64,000 bases of DNA from assembly GCA_965649825.1 (NCBI GenBank), contig OZ287702.1:62001-126000 (forward strand), in the 5' to 3' direction. This DNA comes from Penicillus capitatus (lineage: Eukaryota > Chlorophyta). Positions 21,108-31,148 of this stretch are shown one piece after another (position 1 is the stretch's first letter; every line of letters starts with the position of its first letter). The position numbers were made by a program, and so were the translations under genes. The notes below the pieces were generated by a model. The model did not search any database. It was not told the origin of the DNA and was given only the letters and a program-made list of their open reading frames with translations.

Positions 21108-22869
21108 ATGATGGCAGGACGCATGGCTGTACTTTCGTCTTCAGATCTGCAACGCATGCAGAGTCCAGTCGAATGCATTTTTCTTATTATTGTCGTCGCA
21201 CGCAGTCTGTGCATCATCGTAGTTGGAAGAATCAGGCGTCCAGGACTCAAGTAGTAGGAGAAGGGAACTGAAGAGTCTGTGCGATGCACGGGTTTCTCAA
21301 TGGACGAATACTTCTCAAGTGGAGAATTCAATGTTCTGACTATGGCGTCAATTGCTGTTGGTTTCAAAGGTCCTCGGACAAAAAGAAGAAGAAATGAAGA
21401 TTTCAGCAGAGCTTCGAGAGATGCAGCAACTCAAAGAGGTGTCTTCCTGTGAAAAAAGCCGTCATGCACAGGGCCAGATGGAGCACAGGAAGACGAAAAG
21501 GATGCCGCTCAAAGGGAGGAACAGAGATGTGCGACCGTGTGCGCTGCGGCAGAAAGACTGTTCGCTGAAAGCGATCATATTCGATCCATTCGATCGAAGC
21601 TGCTTCTGTGCGATGTTGCGCATCACTGGGAGGCACAGATCCGTCATAAGAATAAAGTGCAGTGTGCGAGAGTCGAAAGAGAGAAACAGGCCGCGGCCGA
21701 TCGACTCAAGAAGACAGAGGTCGCTATTGCAGATGTTCGTGGCCGAGAACTGTAGAATCGGCCATTCTTTAGGAATTGGACGAGAAGGAGCTGTCTAGAT
21801 TTCGAGATCGGCAAAAAGGTTTTGCGAAATTGAAGAGTGAACAAATGCAACAGCTTCAGGAACTGAAACTCCAACTGCAGTCGGAGAGGCCAGCAACACA
21901 TTTTCATCAGTTTCTCTTTCGAGTGAGCGTGTCGTTGGTGTTTAGAGATCAAAAGAAGAAAGACGCCGCAGAGCTGCAACGTCTTCAGGAAGAAGAGGTC
22001 GAAAGAGTCAAAGCAGAAGCACTGACAAAAATGGCCGCTAAGAAACAAAAGTATCGAGAATTCGAGGAGATGAAGGCGCAGCTCGAGCAAGAAAGAAGAG
22101 AAGAGCAGGAAAAGGAAGCACAACTGGAACGAGATGTCAAAGGTATATCTCACACACATGTCGTCCGATATGTGCAGCTTCTGCCTCAGAGTATGCACTT
22201 AAGAAAGAAACGGAGTTAGCAGAGATGAGACGAACGGAGAGGGAGAAGAGGACAGAGAAAGCGCAACGAGCGAGCAAGATGGTCGAACGACTGGAAGACT
22301 ATCTGATCAAGGAACGCGAGAAGAAGGATTCTCAGTTGGAAAAACTGATGTCTGAATCAGCAGAAAGCGTCGATGCCAAAGCTAAAGGCAAGAGAAGCCA
22401 CCAAGAACAGATTCTCCAGAGCTTAAAACAATCGTGGCATCAACAGCTTCAAATGAGAGAAGAAGAGCGAGAACTTCAAAAACGAGAAGAACAGCGAGAA
22501 GTGCAAGTACATCACACGTGTTGGGGGATGCCATATGCTCCCGTCTCTCTCTAGAGAATCTTGGACATCGAGGAAGAATCGCGTAGACGTGAAGAGGAGA
22601 GAGCATCCATCAAGAAATCGAGGAACAAGGCACATCAAGCGTTCCTATTGCATCAGATGGATCAGAAAAACAAAAAGAAGGAACAAGAGATGGCTGAATC
22701 CGTTACAGAGATGTGTGCTATCATGCAATCGATCGAAGAAAATGATCGGCGTGTCGATGACTACATCCAGAACACGCGTTCTCAGCTTCGTCATCTCGGT
22801 ATCCCTACGACAGGCATCATGGACGACAAGGCGCTGACGAGACAAGGAAGATCTCCGACATCACGCTGA
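21108..22869 (+). CDS. CFAP210: Ciliary TPH-domain protein, CFAP210/CCDC173-like
   Basis: CFAP210 is a microtubule inner protein of ciliary doublets. The gene is a chain of short exons encoding a nearly continuous coiled coil. An early exon (ATG at 21108, 21111 or 21123) gives MAVLSSSDLQRMQSPVE. The family-typical stretch is AERLFAESDHIRSIRSKLLL, then HHWEAQIRHKNKVQ, which resembles the diagnostic helix of CFAP210. Long E/K/R/Q helices follow: ELSRFRDRQKGFAKLKSEQM, EFEEMKAQLEQERREEQEKE, AQRASKMVERLEDYLIKERE and, near the end, QNTRSQLRHLGIPTTGI. The stop at 22869 is only 9 bp from the convergent BUD23 stop. About seven introns of typical size are needed; several joins (for example 21370 and 22143-22190) were not resolved. 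Together with NME7 it implies a motile-cilium gene set. Confidence 0.65.
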
Positions 22870-22877
22870 AACGCTGC

Positions 22878-23708
22878 TTAGAATCGTGGCTTTCTTTTAC
22901 GGGCTGTGAATTTTGTGTCAGCCGGGATCTCTTCATGACCCTTTGATCGTCTCCGTGCCTTTTTGCTGAGCACCCATTCTCGGCGCTTTTCGATTTTCTT
23001 GTTGTGTGACCGCGTCCGGCGATGTGACACATCGACGGTCACTCTTTCAGACATTGCATCCTCGTCATCGCCTTCTGGTAATGGTCCTGTGCCGACCATC
23101 AACACCAGATACGTCTTCCTCGCACGTGTGCTGTTTGGATAGTCCACCACCAATCCTCCAGTAAATCCAGCTTCCATCGCTGCTCTCGTTAGCATTTCGG
23201 ACTGTGCACTGTCTCGAGGATAAAACTGGAGCACGGCACGAGCATCTTTAGCGAGACATCGATAAAGCGTGCGAAAAAAGAGATGCAATCGCTTTCGAGG
23301 GTCGGCAGTCGATGTGTCCGCATTGCAGAGCCATTGAAGAGCAGAAATGCTGATGGCACCGTCAAATACCCCTGCACGAAACGGCACTCCTTCTCCCAGA
23401 TCGGAGAGACACAGGTGCCCCTCAACTTCGCGTTCTAGAGCCACGGAAAGCATCGCCTCGCTGATGTCCAGTCCCATCCAGAGATGGCCTTCCTCCTCCA
23501 AGATCTCTCCACTCAGTCCTGAGCCGCATCCCAAATCTAGCAGGAGCTTTGGAATGCCATCCTCTGGCAGGTGCAGCAATTCGACGGCGCGACGTGTCAG
23601 CTGTGTCTGGACTTCGATGATACGATTGTTGTTTGTATACTTGCGTGCCTCTGTGGCATTGTAAAAGATCTCTGGAGGACCTTGGAGCTCGGGACGATCT
23701 CCTCCCAT
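22878..23708 (-). CDS. BUD23: 18S rRNA (guanine-N7) methyltransferase BUD23
   Basis: BUD23 methylates G1575 (yeast numbering) of 18S rRNA with its activator TRM112, in nucleus and cytoplasm, during 40S biogenesis. This is a single-exon gene of 276 codons starting at ATG 23708. It begins GGDRPELQGPPEIFYNATEA. SAM-binding motif I is LLLDLGCGSGLSGEIL, followed by WMGLDISEAML, GVPFRAGVFDGAISISALQW, the C-N-A-D loop and LQFYPRDSAQSEML. The C-terminal tail is Lys/Arg-rich (KARRRSKGHEEI), as in the family. Length and motif order match BUD23 fully. Confidence 0.93.
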   Translation of the reverse strand: MGGDRPELQGPPEIFYNATEARKYTNNNRIIEVQTQLTRRAVELLHLPEDGIPKLLLDLGCGSGLSGEILEEEGHLWMGLDISEAMLSVALEREVEGHLCLSDLGEGVPFRAGVFDGAISISALQWLCNADTSTADPRKRLHLFFRTLYRCLAKDARAVLQFYPRDSAQSEMLTRAAMEAGFTGGLVVDYPNSTRARKTYLVLMVGTGPLPEGDDEDAMSERVTVDVSHRRTRSHNKKIEKRREWVLSKKARRRSKGHEEIPADTKFTARKRKPRF

Positions 23709-23916
23709 CTGCGCTGTATCCGCGTCAGCTACGTAATGTCTACTATTCCCGCCATTCAGCCAACGAGGCGACAGTCACATCACCGTCTGCTCCGCTGGAA
23801 GTTCGCGCCGCTGACGGTATTCCAGTTGGAAATGTGCTTCCCACTACCTTGTTGAACGACATGATGCGTTCGTTCGTTACTTAATCGCACCGACGACGGC
23901 CTTTGTACACCACACC

Positions 23917-24353
23917 TTACACATGGCTTCGGCACAGAGCTTTCTGCGGGTCACAGTCGACGAGACACATGTTGCCGACAACCGCTGCTCCGTTACGATC
24001 AACAAAGACGCGGACATGTCCGAAACAGAGGCAATATGAAGGACGTCGACTTTCGGAATCGAACCGTTCTTGCGAAGTGACGGTCGACCTCTTTGCATCG
24101 TTGATTCTGACGAAGACGAAAGGACGTTGGTTCTGGGCCAAGAGTGATATTCGCACATCATCGGCACCAGCGAATCAATTCCGCCTTCACATTCGGATAC
24201 TCAGGCGCCGACTGGTTAACCTCCCCGATGTGCTCCGCCGCGTCACGATTTCGTGCATCTGTACATACGGGGCGTTAAATCGTGACGGCGATGCAGCGAC
24301 GGTCGTCGCATAACGAAGGCCGGAACGAGTCGAAGTCGAAGTTGGCTAGCCAT
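23917..24353 (-). CDS. Possible small mitochondrial protein, unresolved
   Basis: Weak candidate. An ATG at 24353 opens a basic, acid-free leader (MASQLRLRLVPAFVMRRPSL) like a mitochondrial presequence. Downstream on the same strand are protein-like pieces: DAAEHIGEVNQSAPEYPNVK, then after a plausible short intron NQRPFVFVRINDAKRSTV and FGHVRVFVDRNGAAVVGNMC, ending SHV at 23917. The exon joins do not all fit in phase, and I recognise no family, although the last piece is reminiscent of an Sm-like strand pattern. It lies between BUD23 (upstream end 23708) and the divergent FCP1-like gene. Confidence 0.3.
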
Positions 24354-24565
24354 ACCCACGGCTGCGGGTCTTTTCAAGACGATGGCCTCTCGGCGCCAGG
24401 TGTCCCAAACGAAGCGGATTTTCGGAATGAAGTTCTAGCTTCGGCGAATGTGACAGTGAAATGACGTGTTGTAAGAACATTCCTTCTATCCCGATTCGCG
24501 GTGTTTTCACCTTGCATTTCATTTTGTTCTCCGAGCGCGACATTCGACTGTCAGCGCACTAAATA

Positions 24566-25465
24566 ATGAAGACGATGGAATATGAAAAGAAACAGAGGCG
24601 GAACTTGATTCTCGACCTCGACGGGACGCTCATTGACGCACAGTCCCCTTGCGGAGCGAGTTCGGCTCTCGTGCTGGGTCGTGGTGCGCCCGCACACTGC
24701 TGCGACGCAAAATTCGGTCATTTACGCATCTTTAAGAGACCGGGTTTGGAGACTTTCCTCAGCTGGTGCTTCGAAAACTTCGATAACGTTGGTGAGTAGT
24801 CGCAAGATGGTCGACGTAACGTCGACGCGGCTCGGCGTGTGTTCAGGTATTTGGACGTTGTCATCGCGAGAGTGGCTTGAAGAAGTGCTTGACAATGTCT
24901 TACCGCAGTATCCAAGAGAGAAATGGAGTTTGTTATGGACCAGCGAACGCGCGACGCGGGTTCAGGGGAAACGACGTCTAGAGGCGGTTCCCATGGGAGA
25001 ACACTACGTCTTGAAAGATCTCAAGAAGATTTTCAGGAATAAAGTACGAATCGCCGCAACGAAGCACCGCCGTCACGATGATCGTATGGCGTGCCGTCGT
25101 AGGGTCTGCGTCAGAAAGGCTTCACGCGTTGGAATACACTAATTGTTGAAGATACACCGAGCAACTGCGATAGGAATTATGGCAATGCCATATACGTGAG
25201 TCCTTTTGACATTCTGGCCACGCAACGAGACAATGAGTTGCATCGCCTAAAGACCTATTTCCAGAAAAGACTACCTCTCTGCAGCAACGTCCGCAACATG
25301 GACAAAAGCACATGGCTCAGAGATGTCCTGACGGCGGAGGCAGAAGAAGAAAAAAGGACCATCGATTTGAAGAAATCGGACAAGGTCGCATTTTGGATGA
25401 CCGAAAACTGGAAACACCCTCCCAGTCTCCTCAACATTACATCGGCATGCGCATTCAGAATTTGA
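24566..25465 (+). CDS. FCP1/NIF-type HAD phosphatase domain protein
   Basis: NLI-interacting-factor (FCP1-like) phosphatases dephosphorylate Ser/Thr, classically on the RNA polymerase II CTD or on membrane proteins. The catalytic motif I is NLILDLDGTLID, i.e. DLDGTL rather than the usual DLDETL. Later segments follow the family order: FKRPGLETFLSWCF, then after an intron GIWTLSSREWLEEVL, VLPQYPREKWSLLWTSERAT, HYVLKDLKKIF and, after a second intron, FTRWNTLIVEDTPSNCDRNY with IYVSPFD. Conserved D-x-D, T/S and the VEDTP loop are present. The C-terminal helix (EEEKRTIDLKKSDKVAFW) extends beyond the domain. The introns (about 24793-24846 and 25044-25108) fit by phase. The substrate is unknown. Confidence 0.75.
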
Positions 25466-26108
25466 CAGGACAGATACTCGCACTCTGTGTTTTTGAATAT
25501 CATAGCCTAACTTCCTCGGATCAATCCGCAAGTACTACTCATGACATAAGTCGCATAGTATCCGACAAATAAAGTTGAATCTCACAGGATGATAAACTCA
25601 AGCGAGATGCCACAATGGTGCCTCTGTCGCACAGCAGCTTTTTATTCTTTTGGTCATGTATACCGCTACTTTGGTTTGATTGTTACTGTGTAGTCATGCA
25701 TGTTGCGTGTTAGCACTCCATTGTTTCATTTCAGCTGAGGTCGTGTGTTCTGTCGATCGATTAAAGTAATTGATTGATGGGAGACGCTCGACTGTTGTGC
25801 ACACCATTGGCTCCTCCGTTGATGAATATTGAATCCGTTCTCGCTTGAGACGCTGGAACTAAGCATAATGACCAAGGAATTTATCAACACTATTAACAAC
25901 ATGAGACGATGCGGCCAAACATATGGAGTTTTGATGAAAAGATGAACTTTAGATGGTTGTTCTCTTTCCAAGGATTGCCTCTTGCTGGGCAGGACTCTGC
26001 TCCCAATGCTCCAATTGACAGACAGGAATGGGGGCCAGTGCATGAATGTGTCAATTGTCGCATCCGAACCGGTGGGTGACGTTGTTTCGGCCGCAGAAGA
26101 CTTTGTGC
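25466..26108. other. Intergenic region, no gene seen
   Basis: About 640 bp between the FCP1-like stop and the start of the alpha/beta hydrolase. Only fragmentary frames occur. The sequence is AT-richer than its surroundings and probably holds a 3' UTR and the hydrolase promoter. Confidence 0.5.
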
Positions 26109-27128
26109 ATGTATAACACACTGACACTTCGCCCGTCTCTGACGACGACGCGAACACGCGGCACTCGGCGACCACTGCGTGCGGCTCTTTCACCGACGCC
26201 GCTATTACGCCTGGAACGCGACGCATCTGGTGTGGAACGTGTGGCGTATGAGGAATCGGGATGGCATGTGTGGAACTGGCGTGGCATCGACGTTAACTAC
26301 ATCACTTACGGCGCATCCGGACCACCGATTCTCTTGATTCACGGCTTCGGCGCTTCCGCTTACCAATGGCGCTACAACATCCCAAAACTCGCTCAGAATC
26401 ATCGCGTCTACGCCATGGACCTTATCGGCTTTGGTAAGAGTGAGAAACGTGTGATGGATTACTCGGGTGGTCACATCTGGTCGGATCAGATCGCCGATTT
26501 TATTAAGGAATTCGTTGGCGAGGAGGGAGCCTATGTGGCAGGCAACAGTCTGGGCGGCTTCGCTGCTCTGGCAACAGCTGCTCGTCATCCCGAAGTGATC
26601 AAAGGTCTGATTGGACTGAACATCGCCGGGACCTTTTCGCAAGACATCGATCTCATGCCCGATACAAAACCTCCCGAGAGCGATCTCTTTGCCAAGTGGT
26701 CACATCAAATTGGCACGTGGTTTCGTCGCCTCGTTATTATTTATACATTCTACGCCACAAGGAGCCGCATTCGTAAGATTCTTCTCAATGTGTATCACGA
26801 CAAAAACAATGTCGATGATGATTTGGTGCGTTCGATCGAAGCCCCAGCCGAAGACCCAGTTGCGCTAGAAGTGTATTATCGACTGATTCAAGGGACATTG
26901 TCGAAAAGAGCGACCATTGATGAACTGCTGAATCTCATCGACATTCCGTTGCTCCTGTTGTGGGGGATGAAAGATCCGTGGATGACCCCTCAGAAAGCAG
27001 AGCGCATTGTTGCAGCGTATGACCGGGCAGAGCTGATCCCTCTAGAAGCTGGACACTGCGTCCAAGACGAATGCCCAGAGATCGTAAATGAAAATCTGGT
27101 GAATTGGATTCAGCGTTACGAAAACTGA
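26109..27128 (+). CDS. Plastid-type alpha/beta hydrolase, chlorophyll dephytylase (CLD1)-like
   Basis: Related to the chloroplast alpha/beta hydrolases that include chlorophyll dephytylase and pheophytinase-like enzymes. Single exon. An ATG at 26109 gives MYNTLTLRPSLTTTRTRGTR, a Thr/Arg-rich, acid-free leader like a plastid transit peptide; an in-frame ATG also exists at 26046. The core has PPILLIHGFGASAYQWRYNI (oxyanion region HGFG), VYAMDLIGFGKS, the nucleophile elbow GNSLGG (Ser), LLLLWGMKDPWMTPQKAERI (catalytic Asp region) and LEAGHCVQDECPEIVNE with the catalytic His. HGFGASxYQWRYNIP and GHCxxDExPExVN are characteristic of the plastid clade. The substrate (chlorophyll versus another ester) is not certain. 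It is convergent with the FSH-type hydrolase, 45 bp away. Confidence 0.8.
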   Translation: MYNTLTLRPSLTTTRTRGTRRPLRAALSPTPLLRLERDASGVERVAYEESGWHVWNWRGIDVNYITYGASGPPILLIHGFGASAYQWRYNIPKLAQNHRVYAMDLIGFGKSEKRVMDYSGGHIWSDQIADFIKEFVGEEGAYVAGNSLGGFAALATAARHPEVIKGLIGLNIAGTFSQDIDLMPDTKPPESDLFAKWSHQIGTWFRRLVIIYTFYATRSRIRKILLNVYHDKNNVDDDLVRSIEAPAEDPVALEVYYRLIQGTLSKRATIDELLNLIDIPLLLLWGMKDPWMTPQKAERIVAAYDRAELIPLEAGHCVQDECPEIVNENLVNWIQRYEN

Positions 27129-27173
27129 AAAAACGCTTAAGATTCGGTATTATCATTTTTTGGCGGCCGTGCT

Positions 27174-27875
27174 TTACAGCTTGGTAGCCTGTGACAACGA
27201 TTGTGTAACAAAGTTGACCAGTGTGTTCTTTTTTTCTCCGTCGAGCTTTGGAATGACATGAGAGCCGGAGTGTTCCAAAACGATGGGACTGGCAAAGTAA
27301 TCGACGACTTTGCGACTGTAAGGCGTGACCTCATCTTGCTCTCCCATGATATGCAACGAAGGACAGTAAATGCTATCTCTGTATGCCGCTTGGAGATCGG
27401 GATCTCTGAAAAATACATCCATCCATGTCACAACCAAAGCACAACGGCATTCACACCTTGTTGGAAAGCCGCCAATGATGATGGCAAATTTGAAGGCGGG
27501 TAAATCCTGTAGATGTAGTCCTTGCTGCCGCATACCAGCCAGCAGAACCGCGCAGCATGCGCCTTGGGAGAATCCCAGGATGCCATCGAAAGGCCCTTCT
27601 TCTTTCATGAACTGCTCGACGTGAGTAACCGTTGCCTGCCAACCCCGGTAGTGCATCTTTCCGTCTTCTGCCTTATTTGCCTTCCACCAGGAGTGATAAG
27701 GCCCTTTGAAATAATCAGGCACGCGGTCAGGTCGTTCGACCGTGTGTGGGCCATCGAGTGTCTGTATCTGTACCCTGTCGTTCAGGATTGATCTTAACGT
27801 CGATTTTTCCAGTTGCATATCGAGAAAAGCGGCGTTGGTGCCGAAGCCATGTAAGGCCAATATTTTCGCGGACAT
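27174..27875 (-). CDS. FSH1/OVCA2-family serine hydrolase
   Basis: Small alpha/beta hydrolase of the FSH (family of serine hydrolases) group. Starts AKILALHGFGTNAAFLDMQL, contains LDGPHTVERPDRVPDYF, and has the nucleophile motif GILGFSQGACCAVLLAGM (GFSQG), the catalytic Asp region HIMGEQDEVTPYS and the catalytic His in EHSGSHVIPKL. A 51-bp GT-AG intron (27406-27456) sits within the frame. It has no stop and is a multiple of three, so the unspliced frame stays open; removing it restores GGFPTRDPDLQAAYRDS, the family pattern. The spliced protein is about 216 residues, normal for the family. The ATG (27873-27875) is immediately adjacent to, and overlaps, plus-strand ATGs at 27874-27879. Confidence 0.83.
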   Translation of the reverse strand: MSAKILALHGFGTNAAFLDMQLEKSTLRSILNDRVQIQTLDGPHTVERPDRVPDYFKGPYHSWWKANKAEDGKMHYRGWQATVTHVEQFMKEEGPFDGILGFSQGACCAVLLAGMRQQGLHLQDLPAFKFAIIIGGFPTRCECRCALVVTWMDVFFRDPDLQAAYRDSIYCPSLHIMGEQDEVTPYSRKVVDYFASPIVLEHSGSHVIPKLDGEKKNTLVNFVTQSLSQATKL

Positions 27876-27895
27876 GATGACTGACGTTCATCTCC

Positions 27896-28542
27896 ATGCT
27901 GCTACAAATTCGACGTCCGTTTCGATGTCCTCACTGTCCCACTCTCCTTCCTTCGCCACCCGTCGGTTCACTCGTGAAGGGACGCCAGTTAGTCCATGAT
28001 CGGTGTGGTGCACATCGGGGTTACCGATCTGTTCGATGCCTGCGTGCGGTCAACGATGATGACGTCGATCTCAAACGACTCCTCGCCGCGTTTACTTTTG
28101 AGGAGCAGCGAGGTTACACAAATGCCGAAGTGCTTCTCACGTCATCCATCGAGGCGCTATGAGACGAAGTGTATTGAACCCAGGGCAGACGTGAAGTGTT
28201 CTCAACATTTGCATCGCGTTCCGTGAAATCGTTGGAAGATATTCCGGCGAAGCTCCGTCGACAGCACCGTCAGATTTCGATTGCTCTCGAACACTATGCA
28301 TCGTTGGATCACAAGACCCGAATGGCGACCGTCCATTCTGGCAGAGATCTGGTGACGGAGCTGGAATCGTGGTCATCCGTCAACCAGATATCTCCCCATG
28401 CCCAGGCCACATTTTCTCAAAGAGGTAATCCGTCTTGAGGCATCGGGATGCTGACTGCGATCGCCTCAGGTGGTGTTCTCTCGTTTAGAGATAACATTCG
28501 ATGGGTAGGTACCCCTCCAGAAAGGTGCGTTCGCTGTTGAAA
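27896..28542 (+). CDS. Uncharacterised helical protein (exon model uncertain)
   Basis: Pieces of a plausible protein lie on the plus strand: NDDDVDLKRLLAAFTFEEQR, then SVKSLEDIPAKLRRQHRQIS, ALEHYASLDHKTRMATVHSG and RDLVTELESWSSVNQISPHA. A 46-bp GT-AG intron could join the last to GGVLSFRDNIRWVGTPPERC and a stop near 28540. The helical, charged character recalls a vesicle-tethering or scaffold subunit, but I recognise no family. The 5' end is unresolved: the frame with DDDVDL is open from 27896, yet ATGs in another frame lie at 27874. It sits head-to-head with the FSH gene. Confidence 0.38.
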
Positions 28543-28553
28543 CAGGCATTGGA

Positions 28554-29665
28554 ATGCAGGTATCCTTAGACGAGAGGACGTCGGAAGTGCCAGATAAGGA
28601 GTCAGCTTTGAAGCAACAGTGAGAACTGGACATTCTATACGCAAGCCAAGAAGGAAGGTGTTGTTTTTGGCACAGGGAAGCGTCAAAGCGAGAGATATCA
28701 CGCGCATCTTTTGCCGAGAGCGCATCCAGTAATGTGCAAAATGAAGAGATGAGTGAAGAGGAGCTCGCAGAGATGGAACAGGGATCAGATGCGTGGATGG
28801 CGTTTCGCAAATCTCGCCTCACTGCGAGTTTCGTCTCCAACATCTTGGGAATGTTTGGCAGCAGGAAGCAGTGCATCCGTGATGCCTGGCTCGAGAAGAT
28901 CGGACTGAAGAAGCCTTTTGAAGGTAGCTGATGTGACAGCGACACCCCCATTCAGCAGACTGCCCATCAGGGAATGCTTTGACAAGGTGGGGAAACGCAA
29001 AAGAGAGAACAGCACTGGACATGTATCGAGCGATATCTGGCCATCATGTCGAGAAACATGGGTTTGCTTTGATGGGTCCGCACGCAGCAGAGACATGGAT
29101 AGGTGGATCACCTGACGGGATCATCAAACTCAACGACCCGTCCAGTACAACACAGATGCCATCCACAGAGGCGCAGCATATCCTCACGCCTTGTTCGTCG
29201 ACGGGATTGTTGGAGATTAAGTGCCCAGCGAAAAATGGAAGTGGAGACCCGCAAAATGCCATGCTCTATGATAGTCTGCCTTTCTATTACGTCCCACAGG
29301 TTTCGATGGATGATCGAGTGCGACGGCAATGGTGGTGGTGTCTTCTCTAGGTGCAGTGTTTGATGGAACTGCTGGATCTCGAATGGACACATCTTTATGT
29401 TTGGACAGCCAAGAATGGCTCCAGGATTTTTTTCATGCCGCGTGACAAGCAGTATTTTCTCGCCCTCTATCACTACATGGCCACTTTTTGGTGGAACCAC
29501 GTCATTCCTGCCAAAAGCAGCTTGGAAAACGCAAATGGTGAAGCAGATTACATGCAATATGCGCCGAATGATCTTGACCCCACACATCTGATACAGGAAA
29601 GTCGACAGTTGGCTGCAAAGGCGCCACAGTTAACCTTTGATTCCATGGGCCAATGCATACCATAG
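28554..29665 (+). CDS. YqaJ-type (lambda exonuclease-fold) nuclease domain protein
   Basis: YqaJ/lambda-exonuclease-fold proteins are PD-(D/E)XK nucleases, best known from phage recombination but also scattered in eukaryotes. ATG 28554 starts MQVSLDERTSEVPDKESALK. A 49-bp intron leads to a Ser/Glu-rich linker and GSDAWMAFRKSRLTASFVSN (the early WxxxRxxRxTAS motif). After a second intron come ALTRWGNAKERTALDMY, GGSPDGI (catalytic Asp), GLLEIKCPAKNG (catalytic Glu and Lys of E-x-K) and, after a third intron, YYVPQVQCLMELLDLEW followed by LYVWTAKNGSRIFFMPRD. All active-site residues of the fold are present, so the nuclease is probably active. Biological role is unknown; a DNA repair role or domestication from a virus or phage is possible. 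The stop is 28 bp from the convergent NUDIX stop. Confidence 0.8.
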
Positions 29666-29692
29666 CTGCTGCCTTTAATAATGAAACTCTCT

Positions 29693-30136
29693 TTAAGAGG
29701 CGAGAGCGTTTATCAATTCTTCATGGTGCTTGTTGACGACGAGATCGACAACGGGATGCAAATCGGGAACGCTCGAGATGTTACCCAGGCTAAACCAACG
29801 ATACTCCACATGTTCATCGTTGAGAATTGGCACGAAATTTTTCTTGTCTTCAGGCGAAATCTCGACGACGAAAACCGTAAAGAGTTTGTCGAGTCTTTTT
29901 CCACGGATCGTTCGGATTTCGCCTTTGACGGTATAGTTGGGCATGTCTTGTCCGAGTTCCTCTCTCGCTTCTCTCAACGCTCCCTCAATGGCTTCCTCAT
30001 TTTCTTCGAGGTTTCCGCCGGGTATTCCCCACGTGAAGGGATTTCCTGAGTCTTCTCCACGCAACAGCAGGAGCACTTCGCCGTCGGAGACAGTGAAGAA
30101 GCCGGCACCTATTTTAGAGTACTGATCCGACGACAT
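29693..30136 (-). CDS. NUDIX hydrolase
   Basis: Single-exon, 147-residue NUDIX protein starting at ATG 30136. The Nudix box is intact: GGNLEENEEAIEGALREARE followed by ELG, with the REAREE core that binds Mg2+. The flanking beta strands KIGAGFFTVSDGEVLLLLRG and FTWGIPGGN precede it, and KLFTVFVVEI follows. No other domain or targeting peptide is seen. The short length and RGEDSG/WGIPGG start resemble house-cleaning or mRNA-cap-related NUDIX enzymes, but substrate specificity cannot be read from the sequence. Confidence 0.9.
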   Translation of the reverse strand: MSSDQYSKIGAGFFTVSDGEVLLLLRGEDSGNPFTWGIPGGNLEENEEAIEGALREAREELGQDMPNYTVKGEIRTIRGKRLDKLFTVFVVEISPEDKKNFVPILNDEHVEYRWFSLGNISSVPDLHPVVDLVVNKHHEELINALAS

Positions 30137-31148
30137 AGCCCAAACCTATGCGAAGCAAATGACAGACGCCAGGTATCAAAGCGCAAACGCTGTACGAGCA
30201 GTGACGAAAAATTTAGAGACAGGGAGATATCTGCAACGACTGAAGATGAGAAAGAATCTCTAGCTAGGTGATGTCTATGGCAGAGGCCAAGAGGCAGAGT
30301 AAGGTCAGCAGCACCATCTGCTCAAACGATGGATAACTAGAGTCGTTTCGGCTGAGAATCTCCATCATGATACTCGCGGTTTTTATGTTGTTGCCAAAAG
30401 AGGGCCTTTCAGCCGTTCATGTCGAGATGCAAGACTGTCGCTCGAAGTATTACAGCATTAGTGATTTCGTGATCACGTCACATCGGCACGAAATCAAGAA
30501 GTGTTTGCAGACAAATTTGGACGGACAGCTGTGGGTAATAGGAAACTCGCCTTTGTACCGAAACGGCTATGATGCTCTACAAGATAGGAGTTCTCAAGAA
30601 GATAAGCGAATTACAGGGTGTCAACAAGGATGCGTTTGCGTAAGGAAATCGCTGCCTGTTCGACAACGTGCGTCGATTAGCCGATTTCTATTGGCGTCAC
30701 CGAAACGCCCAGCTCGATTTGGTTACGAGACTTGTTTCTTTGTTTGCTGTGCCACTGCTGGCGACGTCAACGCGGGGAAAATTGCAGAAAGCGAGTCGCT
30801 GGCCGCCGATCAATGCTCTGTGCAAATGCGCCCAAAACGTGACGTATTCACGCAACACACTGTATTTTCTTCTAGGTCATCGTCAAATAGAGTCTTCTAA
30901 TGCCACGCCCAAACGACGCAAGGAAGTTCTCCGACTGTCCTGCGAGAGATTCGGTTTTCAGGCAATGCCGGGAATCTCCATCAACATACGTGCGTGAAAA
31001 TTCGTTTTCGCAGCTGATCGATCGAACGCGTTTCGATTTGCATCTCTCTCCTTACGTCAGAAACGCATTGCATCGAATTCAACGCCGAGAGTGTATCTTC
31101 TAAGTCGCATCAATGTAGCATCACTTTTTCACGTCGTTTCGGCATTGC
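30137..31148. other. Region with weak coding signals, no firm gene
   Basis: Several plus-strand frames are open (30367-30900, 30668-30997, 30900-31103). A 43-bp intron (GTAAGG...TTAG, ending at 30681) would join YKIGVLKKISELQGVNKDAF to ADFYWRHRNAQLDLVTRLVS, which looks protein-like. Downstream IDRTRFDLHLSPYVRNALHR ends at a stop at 31103. I cannot connect these into one supported model, and no family is recognised. A small unknown gene is likely here. Confidence 0.35.

Noticed and set aside
25726-26226. 166-codon minus-strand frame upstream of the CLD1-like gene
   Set aside because: It runs antisense into the confirmed hydrolase exon and has no similarity.
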